Shown here piece after piece: positions 27,741 through 36,659 of a stretch of 58,184 nucleotides of DNA. Positions within the stretch are counted from its first letter, which is position 1. Every line of letters starts with the position of its first letter. The stretch comes from Alphaproteobacteria bacterium. GTDB taxonomy: Bacteria; Pseudomonadota; Alphaproteobacteria; Rhodobacterales; Rhodobacteraceae. The notes under the pieces were generated by a model. That model ran no database searches. It saw only the letters and a list, made by a program, of their open reading frames with translations, and had not been told where the DNA came from. Location: the NCBI GenBank assembly GCA_030431825.1, contig JAUIIJ010000032.1, forward strand, positions 1-58,184, read 5' to 3'. Made by a program: the position numbers and the translations under genes.

Positions 27741-28280
27741 TCAGTCGCCCTCGTAAGCACAGAGCGCATGGACGTCCATGCCAAGGTCTTCGAGCAGCTT
27801 GCGGCCGCCCAGATCGGGCAAATCGACGATGAAGGCGCAACTGATGATCTCTCCGCCCAGACGCTCGATCAGCCTGATGCCGGCGGCTGCGGTGCCGCCG
27901 GTGGCGAGCAGGTCGTCGACCACCAGGATTTTCTCGCCCGGCTGGATGGCGTCGTCGTGAATTTCAACGATCGCCTCACCGTATTCCAGCTTGTAGTCCT
28001 GGCTTATCGTGGTGCCGGGCAGCTTGCCCCTTTTGCGGATCGGCACGAACCCGACACTGAGTTGGTGCGCGATGGCCCCGCCCAGGATGAAGCCACGGGC
28101 TTCCAGCCCGACAACCTTGTCGATCTGCTCGCCGGCATAGGGATGCAGCATCTGGTCGATCGCCATGCGAAACCCGCGCGGATCGGCAAACAGAGTGGTG
28201 ACGTCACGAAACATGATCCCTTCCTTGGGGAAATCGGCGATCGTGCGGATATAGTCGCGGACCGAGGTGTTCCTGGGCAT
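27741..28280 (-). CDS. apt: Adenine phosphoribosyltransferase
   Basis: 179 aa from ATG 28280, the normal length. Starts [20 protein letters not shown], has [17 protein letters not shown] and the PRPP-binding motif [16 protein letters not shown]. It converts adenine and PRPP to AMP. In the same orientation as lysE and mtnP upstream, so MtnP-released adenine could be salvaged here. Confidence 0.96.
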   Translation of the reverse strand: MPRNTSVRDYIRTIADFPKEGIMFRDVTTLFADPRGFRMAIDQMLHPYAGEQIDKVVGLEARGFILGGAIAHQLSVGFVPIRKRGKLPGTTISQDYKLEYGEAIVEIHDDAIQPGEKILVVDDLLATGGTAAAGIRLIERLGGEIISCAFIVDLPDLGGRKLLEDLGMDVHALCAYEGD

Positions 28281-28348
28281 GTTCGCTCCGGTTTGCTGTG
28301 ACGCTCGTGCACGGTTTGGCCTATTGCGCGCCGCGGTGCAACCGTGGC

Positions 28349-28978
28349 TCAGGCCGGGCGGCGCAGGAATGCGGTAAACAGGCCCATCCCGATCAGCGTC
28401 ACACCGCCGCCACGCGTCAGCGCGGTGATCACCCCGGGCTTGCTTACGGTTTTCCGAAGCTTGTCCGCCAGCAACGCGTAGGCCAGAGCATTTATCGCCG
28501 CGAGGATCACGAATGTGCTGATCAGGAGTGCGAACTGCGGCAGCATCGGTTCGCCGGCCTGAATGAACTGAGGCACGAAGGCGATGAAAAAGGCGATGGA
28601 TTTCGGGTTCAGCGCGGTAACGCCCGCCGCGTGAAGAAATACGCCTCGGGGCGTGACGTCCCGTCCGGTTGCGATGGTCTCGAATGAGTCCGATGGTGCG
28701 CTGCGCACCAGCCTGACGCCGAGATAGACGAGATAGGCGGCACCCACCCATTTCAGTATCGAGAACAGGGTTGCCGAGGTCGCCACCAGGGCCCCGAGCC
28801 CGGCAAGCGAGGCCGTCATTGCAATGAGATCGCCCATGGCGACGCCACTGGCCGACGCGATCGCGACGCTGCGCCCCTTGGAGAGCGCGTAGCTGAGAAC
28901 CAGCAACACGGTCGGTCCCGGAATCAGCAACAAGGCAGTCGAGGCGGCGGCAAAGGCGAGCCAGAGATCAAGGGACAT
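28349..28978 (-). CDS. LysE/RhtB-family amino acid exporter
   Basis: 209 aa from ATG 28978 (GGAGG 5 nt upstream). Polytopic membrane protein of about six helices with family motifs [59 protein letters not shown] and [17 protein letters not shown]. Likely exports homoserine/threonine-type amino acids or methionine-cycle intermediates. It is 68 nt upstream of apt and 186 nt downstream of mtnP; nothing else is seen in the mtnP-lysE gap. Confidence 0.93.
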   Translation of the reverse strand: MSLDLWLAFAAASTALLLIPGPTVLLVLSYALSKGRSVAIASASGVAMGDLIAMTASLAGLGALVATSATLFSILKWVGAAYLVYLGVRLVRSAPSDSFETIATGRDVTPRGVFLHAAGVTALNPKSIAFFIAFVPQFIQAGEPMLPQFALLISTFVILAAINALAYALLADKLRKTVSKPGVITALTRGGGVTLIGMGLFTAFLRRPA

Positions 28979-29164
28979 GGTTTCCTCCGGTCTGGAATTG
29001 GGAGGACAGCACGCCCGGTGGTATTTGTCCACCGAGAAAGATCAGCAAGCAGCGCCGAAATGTCGGCGGGAAGATCGACCAGCCCCGTGGTGGTGTCTGG
29101 CATCCATGCGGGAAGCGGATGCAATGCACCGGCTTTGGGCGCTGCCGACATGGCCGCGGCTGGC

Positions 29165-30043
29165 TCAGCGCGTCAGGACCCGCCCTGCGACAGCATCCAG
29201 ACGAGCCACCAGTTCCGGATCCCGCGCATCGGGCGCGGTCAGTATCGCATGGTCGAGCGCACGGTCACATCCGTGAGGACATGGCTGGCGGTCTGCCCCG
29301 ACAAGGTCGGGCATACGGCGGACCAGCGACCGGGCCTTGTCCGCGTTGCCTGTCAGGGTGGTGATGATGTCTGAAATGTCCACTTCCCCATGGTCCGGGT
29401 GCCAGCTGTCATAGTCGGTGATCATGGCCACGGATGCATAACACAGCTCGGCTTCGCGGGCCAGCTTCGCCTCTGGCATGTTGGTCATGCCAATGACATC
29501 GCAGCCCCAGCTTTCACGGTACATGCGTGATTCGGCCAGCGTCGAGAATTGCGGCCCTTCCATTGCCAGGTAAGTGCCACCGCGATGTACCCTGACGCCA
29601 GCATCACGGGCTGCAGCTTCGCAGGCATCGCCGAGCCGGGGACAGGTGGGATGCGCCAGACTGACATGACCCACACAGCCCGTACCGAAGAATGACGTGT
29701 CGCGTGCAAATGTACGATCAACGAATTGATCCACGATCACGAAATCACCCGGGGCCATCTCGTCGCGAAAGGAGCCGCAGGCGGAGACGCTGATCACATC
29801 CGTGACACCCAGACGCTTCAGCGCATCGATATTGGCGCGGTAGGGAACGGTGCCCGGCGCGTGAACGTGGCCTCTGCCGTGCCGGGGCAGGAATACGATG
29901 TCGACACCTTCGAGGATACCGGTGAGCATCGCGTCGGAGGGGGCGCCCCAGGCGCTCTCCACGTGCTGCCAGGCGGCATCCTCCAGACCGTCGATCTGGT
30001 AAAGACCCGATCCGCCTATGACACCGAGTTTGGTTTTTGTCAT
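29165..30043 (-). CDS. mtnP: S-methyl-5'-thioadenosine phosphorylase
   Basis: 292 aa from ATG 30043 (GGGAG upstream). PNP/MTAP family motifs are KLGVIGGSGLYQIDGL, FLPRHGRGHVHAPGTVPYRA, VSACGSFRDEMAPGDFVIVD, GGTYLAMEGPQFSTLAESRM and GMTNMPEAKLAREAELCYAS. It splits MTA into adenine and methylthioribose-1-phosphate. Divergent from the NDUFA12 gene across the hairpin array. Confidence 0.96.
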   Translation of the reverse strand: MTKTKLGVIGGSGLYQIDGLEDAAWQHVESAWGAPSDAMLTGILEGVDIVFLPRHGRGHVHAPGTVPYRANIDALKRLGVTDVISVSACGSFRDEMAPGDFVIVDQFVDRTFARDTSFFGTGCVGHVSLAHPTCPRLGDACEAAARDAGVRVHRGGTYLAMEGPQFSTLAESRMYRESWGCDVIGMTNMPEAKLAREAELCYASVAMITDYDSWHPDHGEVDISDIITTLTGNADKARSLVRRMPDLVGADRQPCPHGCDRALDHAILTAPDARDPELVARLDAVAGRVLTR

Positions 30044-30344
30044 GGCTACTCCCGATGATATTGCGCCTGCACCCTGACGAGGTTGTCTATGGAAATCAAC
30101 ACATTGATACCGGGTCCGGGAAAAGGCCGTTCGAACGGCCTTGGATACGCGAATTCGAATTCGCGTGAAAACGTCTGTGAAGACGTTTCCCCAAGCCGCT
30201 TCACAGCGGCTTACCCGGTTGCAACTGTCGCGTAGAACCCGGTTCATCTGCGCATAGAGTAGACGGACCAGACACCGGCACGCGCTGTCTCTGGACCTTT
30301 GCTGATGGATACGGCATACCGGTGATGATTTCACGGAGACTCCG
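30044..30344. other. Divergent intergenic region carrying a four-hairpin array
   Basis: 301 nt between mtnP and the NDUFA12 gene with no gene. The central third is the hairpin array listed next. The part after it (30213-30344) has a direct repeat ACCCGGTT (30213 and 30238 area) and must hold the NDUFA12 promoter. No good -35/-10 pair could be chosen by eye. Confidence 0.6.
30123..30212. repeat. Array of four equal-sized hairpins with paired complementary loops
   Basis: Four 20-nt units, each an 8-bp perfect stem with a 4-nt loop: 30123-30142 (stem AAGGCCGT, loop TCGA), 30147-30166 (ACGCGAAT, TCGA), 30169-30188 (AAACGTCT, GTGA), 30193-30212 (AAGCCGCT, TCAC). Spacers are 4, 2 and 4 nt. The stems share no sequence, but all begin with A and end with T. 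Loops 1 and 2 are the same self-complementary TCGA. Loops 3 and 4 are reverse complements, extended by two bases on each side (CTGTGAAG/CTTCACAG). On either strand one of units 3/4 has a GNRA-type GTGA loop. It could be a structured RNA, a 5' leader element, or a palindromic repetitive element. Confidence 0.9.
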
Positions 30345-30728
30345 ATGGGCATTCTCAACTCTCTGCTTCGCGCTGTGACCTGGTGGAACGGTCAGACGCT
30401 CAACACCCAGATCTTCACCTGGCGCAAGGGCATCCGGGTAGGCGAGGATAACCAGGGCAACGTGTTTTACAGGAATGCTGATGGCAGCAAGAGATGGGTC
30501 ATCTTCAACGGCGAAGTCGAGGCCAGCCGGGTTGGCCCGGATTGGCATGGCTGGCTTCATCATACATGGGATGCGCCTCCGACCGAACAACCGCTTGCGC
30601 ATAAACCCTGGGAAAAGCCACACCACGAAAACCTGACCGGTACCGCTTTGGCCTATGCGCCACCGGGTTCGCTTCGCCGGGCGCATCCGGCACCCCAGCG
30701 TGACTACGAAGCATGGAGCCCGGAATAG
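30345..30728 (+). CDS. NADH:ubiquinone oxidoreductase accessory subunit (NDUFA12/B17.2 family)
   Basis: 127 aa, GGAG ribosome site. Motifs: [59 protein letters not shown], with [14 protein letters not shown] near the end. This is one of the few complex I accessory subunits shared by alphaproteobacteria and mitochondria. It is encoded away from the nuo operon, beside mlaD, as in other Rhodobacteraceae. It probably binds the matrix/cytosolic arm of complex I. Confidence 0.92.
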   Translation: MGILNSLLRAVTWWNGQTLNTQIFTWRKGIRVGEDNQGNVFYRNADGSKRWVIFNGEVEASRVGPDWHGWLHHTWDAPPTEQPLAHKPWEKPHHENLTGTALAYAPPGSLRRAHPAPQRDYEAWSPE

Positions 30729-30753
30729 GGTCGGCACATCAACGGAGCGCGAC

Positions 30754-31206
30754 ATGTCGCATAATACAACTGAAATCGCCGTTGGCGGTGCTGTTCTGGC
30801 CGGAGCGATTGCATTTGCCTTGTATGCCGGACAGGCAACGGGTCTTTCCGGTTCGGGAACCGGGTACGAACTGAACGCGAGTTTCCGGTCGCTGGAGGGT
30901 GTCAGCGTCGGCACGGATGTGCGCTTGGCCGGGGTCAAGATCGGCACCGTGACCAATGTGGACCTCAATCCCGAGACCTATCGCGCCGATACGACATTTT
31001 CGGTCCGTGACGGGATACCGGTGCCGGATGACAGTGCCGTCGTGGTGTCTTCAGAGGGGTTGCTGGGCGGCAATTTCGTCGAAATCATGCCAGGTGGTTC
31101 GCCATTCTATCTGGAAGCGGGCGACACGATCGAGGACACGCAGGGTGCCGTGAGCCTCATTTCTCTGCTGGTCAAATTTGTCGCCGGAAGCGGAGACAGC
31201 GAGTGA
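30754..31206 (+). CDS. mlaD: Outer-membrane lipid asymmetry protein MlaD (MCE domain)
   Basis: 150 aa from ATG 30754 (GGAG upstream). One N-terminal membrane helix (IAVGGAVLAGAIAFALYAG), then a single MCE domain: LNASFRSLEGVSVGTDVRLA, GVKIGTVTNVDL, SSEGLLGGNFVEIMPGG and a short amphipathic end (AVSLISLLVKFV). MlaD forms the periplasmic ring of a phospholipid transporter. The partner genes mlaE/mlaF are not in the window. Its stop overlaps the next start (GTGA). Confidence 0.92.
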   Translation: MSHNTTEIAVGGAVLAGAIAFALYAGQATGLSGSGTGYELNASFRSLEGVSVGTDVRLAGVKIGTVTNVDLNPETYRADTTFSVRDGIPVPDDSAVVVSSEGLLGGNFVEIMPGGSPFYLEAGDTIEDTQGAVSLISLLVKFVAGSGDSE

Positions 31207-31571
31207 TCCGCAACCTGGCTGCGCTGGCGCTTTGCGCCCTCGTCGCGTCGCCTGTTGCGGCGCAGCACCAGAATGCGGTTTCGGCGGCGGGGGCGGTGCT
31301 CCGTGCGCTGGACAAGGTGGATGGCAAGACAATCGATTTCAGCGTGCAATCCGGCGGGGCGGTTGACGCATTCGGCCTGACCGTCGAACTCGCCGATTGC
31401 CGGTATCCGGCCGAGAACCCGACCGGGGATGCCTTTGCGTATATGATAATCCGCGATACCGGTGAGACCGAGATCGACTTCCAGGGCTGGATGATCGCTT
31501 CATCCCCCGCCCTGAACGCGCTTGATCACAGCCGCTACGATGTGTGGGTGTTGCGCTGTATCACGTCCTGA
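31203..31571 (+). CDS. Secreted DUF2155-family protein
   Basis: 122 aa from GTG 31203 overlapping the mlaD stop. Signal peptide at residues 1-20 ([11 protein letters not shown]). The body has [55 protein letters not shown] and DVWVLRC, with a cysteine pair that may form a disulfide. DUF2155 is an alphaproteobacterial periplasmic family of unknown role, often next to this NDUFA12-mlaD set. Its last 37 nt overlap the convergent aat gene. Confidence 0.88.
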   Translation: MIRNLAALALCALVASPVAAQHQNAVSAAGAVLRALDKVDGKTIDFSVQSGGAVDAFGLTVELADCRYPAENPTGDAFAYMIIRDTGETEIDFQGWMIASSPALNALDHSRYDVWVLRCITS

Positions 31572-32167
31572 GGGGCCGGCACCTGCGGGGCAAGAAAGTC
31601 GCCGGTCTCACTGATCGCCTTGTCCAGGCGGTGATGATAATCGCCACGCGGGATCTCGATTGCGCCAAGCGATGCGAGGTGATCGGTCAGAAACTGCGTG
31701 TCGAACAACCGGAACCCGGCGAGGCGAAGCCGGTCGACCAGATAGGCGAGCGCAATCTTTGAGGCATCGGTACGGCGCGAAAACATGCTCTCGCCAAAGA
31801 ACGCGGCACCAATCGCGACACCGTAAACACCGCCGACAAGCTCGTCATCGTCCCACACCTCGAGCGAATGCGCGTATCCCGCGTGGTGCAGCGCGATGTA
31901 ATGTTCGCGAATCTCGGCGTTGATCCATGTTTCGGCGCGATCGGCGCAGCCGTCAACGACCTCGGCAAAGGCCGTATTCACGCGTATCTCGAACCCGCAC
32001 CGCAGAAGGCGGCGGCGCAGCGATCGCGAGATATGAAAACCGTCCAGCGGAATGATGCCGCGACGTTTGGGATCGACCCAGAAAATCTCGGCGTCATCAC
32101 GTTGCTCGGCCATCGGGAAAATCCCGATCGTATAGCCGCGCAACAGGATCTCGGGTGTCAGGGTCAT
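31535..32167 (-). CDS. aat: Leucyl/phenylalanyl-tRNA--protein transferase
   Basis: 210 aa. Family motifs are [79 protein letters not shown] and [20 protein letters not shown]. It adds Leu/Phe to N-terminal basic residues for ClpAP degradation (N-degron path). It is 35 nt downstream of accC on the same strand, so likely co-transcribed. The C-terminus extends 37 nt into the opposite-strand DUF2155 gene. Confidence 0.95.
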   Translation of the reverse strand: MTLTPEILLRGYTIGIFPMAEQRDDAEIFWVDPKRRGIIPLDGFHISRSLRRRLLRCGFEIRVNTAFAEVVDGCADRAETWINAEIREHYIALHHAGYAHSLEVWDDDELVGGVYGVAIGAAFFGESMFSRRTDASKIALAYLVDRLRLAGFRLFDTQFLTDHLASLGAIEIPRGDYHHRLDKAISETGDFLAPQVPAPQDVIQRNTHTS

Positions 32168-32202
32168 CCGCGTATCATGAGAGCGGCCGGGCTGCTCCTG
32201 CC

Positions 32203-33555
32203 TTATCCCTCGGTGAGATTGGTTTCCAGCCAGTGTTCCAGCCAGTGGATATTGTAATCACCGCTGTGGATGTCCGGTTCGGCCAGCAGGGCCCGGAACA
32301 ACGGAATCGTGGTGTCCACCCCATCGACGATCAGTTCGCCCAGAGCCCGGTTCAGCCGCGCCAGCGCTTCGGGACGATCGCGGCCATGCACGATCAGCTT
32401 GCCGATCAGGCTGTCGTAATAGGGCGGGATGGAATAGCCGTCATAGAGCGCCGAATCCATTCGCACACCCAGCCCGCCGGGCGCGTGATACTGGGTGATC
32501 TTGCCAGGGCAGGGCGAGAAGCTGGGCAGTTTTTCGGCGTTGATGCGCACCTCGATCGCGTGGCCGTTGATGGCGAGTTCGTCCTGCGTGAACGACATCG
32601 GCAGACCGGCGGCCACGCGTATCTGTTCCCGCACCAGATCGACTCCGAAAATGCCCTCGGTGACCGGATGCTCGACCTGCAGGCGGGTGTTCATCTCGAT
32701 AAAATAGAACTCGCCGTTCTCGTAGAGAAACTCGATGGTTCCGGCACCGATATAGTTGATCTTGGCGACTGCGTCGGCGCAGGCCTTGCCGATCCGGGCC
32801 CGCTCTTCGGCAGTGATCGTCGGGCCGGGGGCCTCTTCAAAGACCTTCTGGTGGCGCCGCTGCAGGGAACAGTCGCGTTCACCCAGGTGCACGGCCTTGC
32901 CCTTGCCATCGCCAAAGACCTGGATCTCGATATGGCGCGGTGTGGTCAGGTATTTCTCGATATAGACTTCGTCATTGCCGAAATTGCTCTTGCCCTCGGC
33001 GCGCGCGGTCTGAAACGCCCGCTCCATTTCGGCGGCGCTGTTGGCGACTTTCATGCCCTTGCCGCCCCCGCCGGCCGTGGCCTTGATGATGACCGGATAG
33101 CCGATTTCCGCGCCGATTCGTTCGGCCGTGGCGAGATCGGGAACACCTCCGTCGCTGCCAGGTACACAGGGAACGCCAAGCGCCTTCATGGTATCCTTGG
33201 CTGTGATCTTGTCGCCCATGATGCGGATATGCTCGGCGGTCGGTCCGATGAAGGTCAGTCCGTGATCTTCGACGATCTGCACGAAATTCGCGTTTTCGGA
33301 GAGAAACCCATAGCCGGGGTGGATCGCCTGTGCGCCAGTGATTTCGCATGCCGAAATGATCGCGGGCAGTGACAGGTAGCTCTGGCTGCTTTGCGGTGGA
33401 CCGATACAGATCGATTCATCGGCCATGCGGACATGCATCGCGTCGCTGTCGGCGGTGGAGTGTACCGCAACCGAGCCGATGCCCATTTCACGCGCCGCAC
33501 GGACCACGCGCAAGGCGATCTCCCCGCGGTTGGCAATTAGTATCTTGTCAAACAT
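32203..33555 (-). CDS. accC: Acetyl-CoA carboxylase, biotin carboxylase subunit
   Basis: 450 aa, full length. Starts [20 protein letters not shown]. The ATP-grasp domain has [73 protein letters not shown] and the catalytic region; the C-terminal domain has [12 protein letters not shown]. It carboxylates biotin on AccB. 9 nt after accB. Confidence 0.98.
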   Translation of the reverse strand: MFDKILIANRGEIALRVVRAAREMGIGSVAVHSTADSDAMHVRMADESICIGPPQSSQSYLSLPAIISACEITGAQAIHPGYGFLSENANFVQIVEDHGLTFIGPTAEHIRIMGDKITAKDTMKALGVPCVPGSDGGVPDLATAERIGAEIGYPVIIKATAGGGGKGMKVANSAAEMERAFQTARAEGKSNFGNDEVYIEKYLTTPRHIEIQVFGDGKGKAVHLGERDCSLQRRHQKVFEEAPGPTITAEERARIGKACADAVAKINYIGAGTIEFLYENGEFYFIEMNTRLQVEHPVTEGIFGVDLVREQIRVAAGLPMSFTQDELAINGHAIEVRINAEKLPSFSPCPGKITQYHAPGGLGVRMDSALYDGYSIPPYYDSLIGKLIVHGRDRPEALARLNRALGELIVDGVDTTIPLFRALLAEPDIHSGDYNIHWLEHWLETNLTEG

Positions 33556-33564
33556 GGGACCGCC

Positions 33565-34062
33565 TTATTCGATGATGACCAGCGGGGTGCCGTATTCCAC
33601 TGCTGCGCCATCCTCGACAAGGATGCGCTTGACCGTGCCCGATTTCGGGGCGGGGATGTGGTTCATGGTCTTCATGGCTTCGACGATGAGCAGGGTATCA
33701 CCCTCGGAAATGCTGGCCCCCACGGTGACAAACGGTGCCGCATCGGGTTCGGGTTGCATATAGACCGTGCCGACCATCGGCGACAGGACCGCACCCGGAT
33801 CGCTGGCAGGGTCCTCGATCACGTCGCTTGCGGGGGCTGCTCCGGCGGCTGCCGGCGCGGCGGGTTGTGGGGGGGCCGCGGCAACCGGAAGCGGCGCGGC
33901 AGCGACGGGGGCGACCGGGGTCACGCGGCTGACGCGGACATTCAGGCTGTCATCCTCGCCGTAATCGCGCTTGACCTGCACTTCCGTCAGGTCGTTTTCG
34001 CGCAGCAATTCGGCCAGTGCCTTGATGAATGCCACGTCCGACTCGTGTTTGGTGTCTGTCAT
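33565..34062 (-). CDS. accB: Acetyl-CoA carboxylase biotin carboxyl carrier protein
   Basis: 165 aa. N-terminal helical domain ([20 protein letters not shown]), an Ala/Pro linker at about 48-80, and a biotinyl domain with K131 in [10 protein letters not shown], the biotin site. Operon accB-accC-aat. The 253-nt gap to the divergent acyl-CoA synthetase shows no other gene. Confidence 0.97.
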   Translation of the reverse strand: MTDTKHESDVAFIKALAELLRENDLTEVQVKRDYGEDDSLNVRVSRVTPVAPVAAAPLPVAAAPPQPAAPAAAGAAPASDVIEDPASDPGAVLSPMVGTVYMQPEPDAAPFVTVGASISEGDTLLIVEAMKTMNHIPAPKSGTVKRILVEDGAAVEYGTPLVIIE

Positions 34063-34315
34063 GATGTCCTCGACCGGTTCTGCTGTGCCCGTCTGTCCCG
34101 CGGGTTTTCGTCAGGGCGCTTATAGGACAAGGTCTTGCCTGTGAAAAGCGCCGTTCGCTCTGCTCAACATGGCGGCTTGTCGCCCGGATTTCCAGTGCGT
34201 GCCCGCGCAGAGCGGCCGGCACGGCGGATGCGGGCGTGTGGTGCGGTGAACGCGAGGTGGCCAGAGGCGGCAAAATCTGTCTACATCCGGTCACGAGGGG
34301 TGAAAGGGGGGCGTC

Positions 34316-35824
34316 ATGAATTTGGGTAACTGGTTGTTCCGGCAGGCACAGGCGCATCCCGGGCGTCCGGCGCTGTTCCTGGGCAAGGCGCAGGTTGCGG
34401 ATTACCGGGGCTTTCATGATCGTGCCGCCCGGATCGCGGCATGGCTGGCGACCGAGGGCATTTCGCCCGGCGATCGTGTCGCGATCTTCATGAAGAACTG
34501 CCCGGATTATCTCGTCGTGCAATATGGCATCTGGTATGCCGGGGCCGTGGCGGTGCCGATCAATGCCAAACTGCATGGTCGCGAGGCGGATTTCATCTTG
34601 AACGATTCCTGCGCGGCTCTGGTTTTTGCGACCACCGAACTGGCCGATTCCCTGCACGACGCCCGGGTGACATGCCGTGTCGTGACGGTCGGTGCCGACC
34701 AATACCGGAGGGCGCTGACGACATCGCCCATCGCGGCGCCTCTGGCCCGGACTGCCGACGATCTGGCGTGGTTGTTCTATACGTCAGGCACCACCGGGCA
34801 ACCCAAGGGGGTGATGATCACCAACCGCATGCTGATCGCGATGTCGCTGGCCTATCCGGTGGATGTCGATCGGGTGAGTGCCGAGGATACGGCGATCTAT
34901 GCGGCCCCGATGAGCCACGGTGCCGGTATCTACAACATGGTTCACGTGCTGCATGGTGCACGCCATGTCTGTCCGGTGTCGGGCGGGTTCGAGACATCCG
35001 AGATTCTCGACCTCGCGCGGCATTTCGGACGCGTTCATATGTTCGCCGCCCCCACAATGGTCAAACGCATGACCGAAACGGCGCGGGCGACGGGCGAGAC
35101 AGGCACGGGTTTGCGCACCATCGTCTACGCGGGCGGGCCCATGTATAACGCCGACATCATCGAGGCGGTCGCGCATTTCGGGTCGGTATTCGTTCAGATC
35201 TATGGGCAGGGGGAATGCCCGATGGGGATCACCGCCCTGTCGCGACACGATGTGACCGACCGCACGCATGTCCGCTGGCGCGAGAGGCTGGCCAGCGTGG
35301 GACGGGCGCAATCCCCGGTCGAGGTCCGGATCGGCGATGCCAGCGGGGCGCCTCTACCCGCCGGGACGCATGGCGAAATCATGGTGTCCGGAGATGTGGT
35401 GATGCCGGGTTACTGGCAGAACCCCGAGGCGAGCGCGAAGACTCTGATCGATGGCTGGCTGATGACCGGGGACATGGGGTTCATGGACGCGGATGGCTAT
35501 GTGACGATGCAGGACCGTTCGAAGGACGTGATCATCACCGGAGGTTCGAATGTCTACCCCCGCGAGGTCGAGGAGGTGTTGTTGACCCATCCTGACGTGC
35601 GCGAGGTATCGGTTGTTGGCCAACCGCACCCGGAATGGGGCGAGAGCGTGATCGCGTTCGTCGTGGGGACCGCGCCGTTCGAGGAACTTGACCGTCTCTG
35701 CATCGACAATATCGCCCGGTTCAAGCGGCCGAAGGCGTATGTGACGCTCGATGAGCTGCCCAAGAACAACTACGGCAAGGTTCTCAAGACCGAGTTGCGA
35801 AAGAGTTTGGACGATCAGCGATGA
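34316..35824 (+). CDS. AMP-forming acyl-CoA synthetase (long/medium-chain type)
   Basis: 502 aa, ribosome site AGGGGGG. ANL-family motifs: LFYTSGTTGQPKGVMITNRM (ATP/AMP binding), QIYGQGECPMG, WLMTGDMGFMDADGYV, DRSKDVIITGGSNVYPREVE and the catalytic Lys in NNYGKVLKTELRKS. It activates a carboxylic acid via acyl-AMP to acyl-CoA; the substrate cannot be read from sequence. Its stop overlaps the ATG of the SDR remnant (ATGA), so it once formed an operon with a functional dehydrogenase. Confidence 0.92.
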   Translation: MNLGNWLFRQAQAHPGRPALFLGKAQVADYRGFHDRAARIAAWLATEGISPGDRVAIFMKNCPDYLVVQYGIWYAGAVAVPINAKLHGREADFILNDSCAALVFATTELADSLHDARVTCRVVTVGADQYRRALTTSPIAAPLARTADDLAWLFYTSGTTGQPKGVMITNRMLIAMSLAYPVDVDRVSAEDTAIYAAPMSHGAGIYNMVHVLHGARHVCPVSGGFETSEILDLARHFGRVHMFAAPTMVKRMTETARATGETGTGLRTIVYAGGPMYNADIIEAVAHFGSVFVQIYGQGECPMGITALSRHDVTDRTHVRWRERLASVGRAQSPVEVRIGDASGAPLPAGTHGEIMVSGDVVMPGYWQNPEASAKTLIDGWLMTGDMGFMDADGYVTMQDRSKDVIITGGSNVYPREVEEVLLTHPDVREVSVVGQPHPEWGESVIAFVVGTAPFEELDRLCIDNIARFKRPKAYVTLDELPKNNYGKVLKTELRKSLDDQR

Positions 35825-35972
35825 CGGAGCTGAACGGAAAAACGGCGCTTGTGACCGGCGCGGTTCCGAGCCGTCGGAAATCGGTGCTCTGGCGCTTTGG
35901 CTGTGCAACCCGGTTGCACATAACGTCACCGGTGCGGCCATTCCGGTTGATGGCGGCTGGACCGCGCAATAG
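35821..35972 (+). pseudogene. Collapsed short-chain dehydrogenase (both ends kept, middle deleted)
   Basis: From ATG 35821 the frame reads MTELNGKTALVTGA, the start of an SDR with the beginning of its TGxxxGxG motif. At 35863-35870 the frame breaks. From 35871, in another frame, the end of an SDR appears: PSEIGALALWLCNPVAHNVT then GAAIPVDGGWTAQ and a stop at 35972. About 200 of about 255 residues are missing, including the catalytic YxxxK. The ends resemble 3-hydroxybutyrate dehydrogenase-type SDRs. An internal deletion with frameshift explains it best. Confidence 0.85.
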
Positions 35973-35978
35973 CGCTGG

Positions 35979-36236
35979 CTAGCTCTGCGTCTCGTCCATT
36001 TCGCGGGCCTGCATCTCGAGAATTTCCATGATCTTGATCTGCATCGCGGATGGCGGCGCGGTTTCATGCTGCTCGCCGCTGCCGGTCTGGCGCTGGCCGG
36101 CTTCGCCCGATGCTGCGCCCTCCGATGCGGGGGTTACCTTTTGCGTGTTTCCCGCCCCGACAGGGTCCGCAGGAAGCGAAGCCGGATGGCCGGTCGGCTG
36201 TGGCGCCATTGCCGGTAGCGCAATGGAGATATTCAT
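35979..36236 (-). CDS. Small hypothetical protein, Pro/Gln/Ser-rich
   Basis: 85 aa from ATG 36236 (GGAG 7 nt upstream). No family recognised. Residues 1-65 are low-complexity and probably disordered (MAPQPTGHPASLPADPVGA); the C-terminus is an amphipathic helix (MQIKIMEILEMQAREMDETQ). No signal peptide or membrane segment. It is convergent with the SDR remnant, 6 nt away. It may be a small regulatory or scaffold protein; function unknown. Confidence 0.6.
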   Translation of the reverse strand: MNISIALPAMAPQPTGHPASLPADPVGAGNTQKVTPASEGAASGEAGQRQTGSGEQHETAPPSAMQIKIMEILEMQAREMDETQS

Positions 36237-36659
36237 TTGATTGCTCCAATCATCTGATCGAGCCCTCACCCGGTGATCAGCTTGCGGATCAGAGATTGCC
36301 AAATGGTTAATGCCGGGGTGTAACTATATTGAAAAATATAGATTAATTATATCTTTCCGGTCTGTCGTCCCGGTCTGGCCGCAATCGACCGACCGGATCG
36401 GATGATCGACCGGACAGGTGTGTTCCCGGGCGGGTCCGGGCCGGGCCAGTTTGTTGGTTGGATCGACGTTGCCGCGCACCGCACAGAACATGCGCGACGC
36501 AGCATTGCCAGCCCCGGCGATTGAAAACCCTGCGATAAGCCACTTGAAAATCATCAGAATATTGTAAATAAATCCACGGGATTCAGGGTTTCTTGTAAAT
36601 CACCCCTTGCCGGGATGCGGATTGCATCCGAAACCACTGGAAATGGAGTTGAGCGCGTC
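36237..36659. other. Divergent intergenic region before the XRE regulator
   Basis: 423 nt, locally AT-rich at 36320-36360 and 36540-36600. A minus-strand open frame at 36324-36554 has no ribosome site and no family features and is not called. The repeat at 36562-36600 is listed separately. Confidence 0.5.
36562..36600 (+). promoter_or_regulatory. Twin TTGTAAAT repeats upstream of the XRE regulator
   Basis: Direct repeats TTGTAAAT at 36562-36569 and 36593-36600, start-to-start 31 nt (about three helical turns), ending 60 nt before the regulator's start. The phase and position suit an operator, possibly for the downstream RamB/ScfR-like protein itself; that is inferred. Confidence 0.4.

Noticed and set aside
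36324..36554. 76-codon minus-strand frame with a hydrophobic start (MIFKWLIAGFSIAGAG)
   Set aside because: No ribosome site, low-complexity end, no family; could be real but not supportable.
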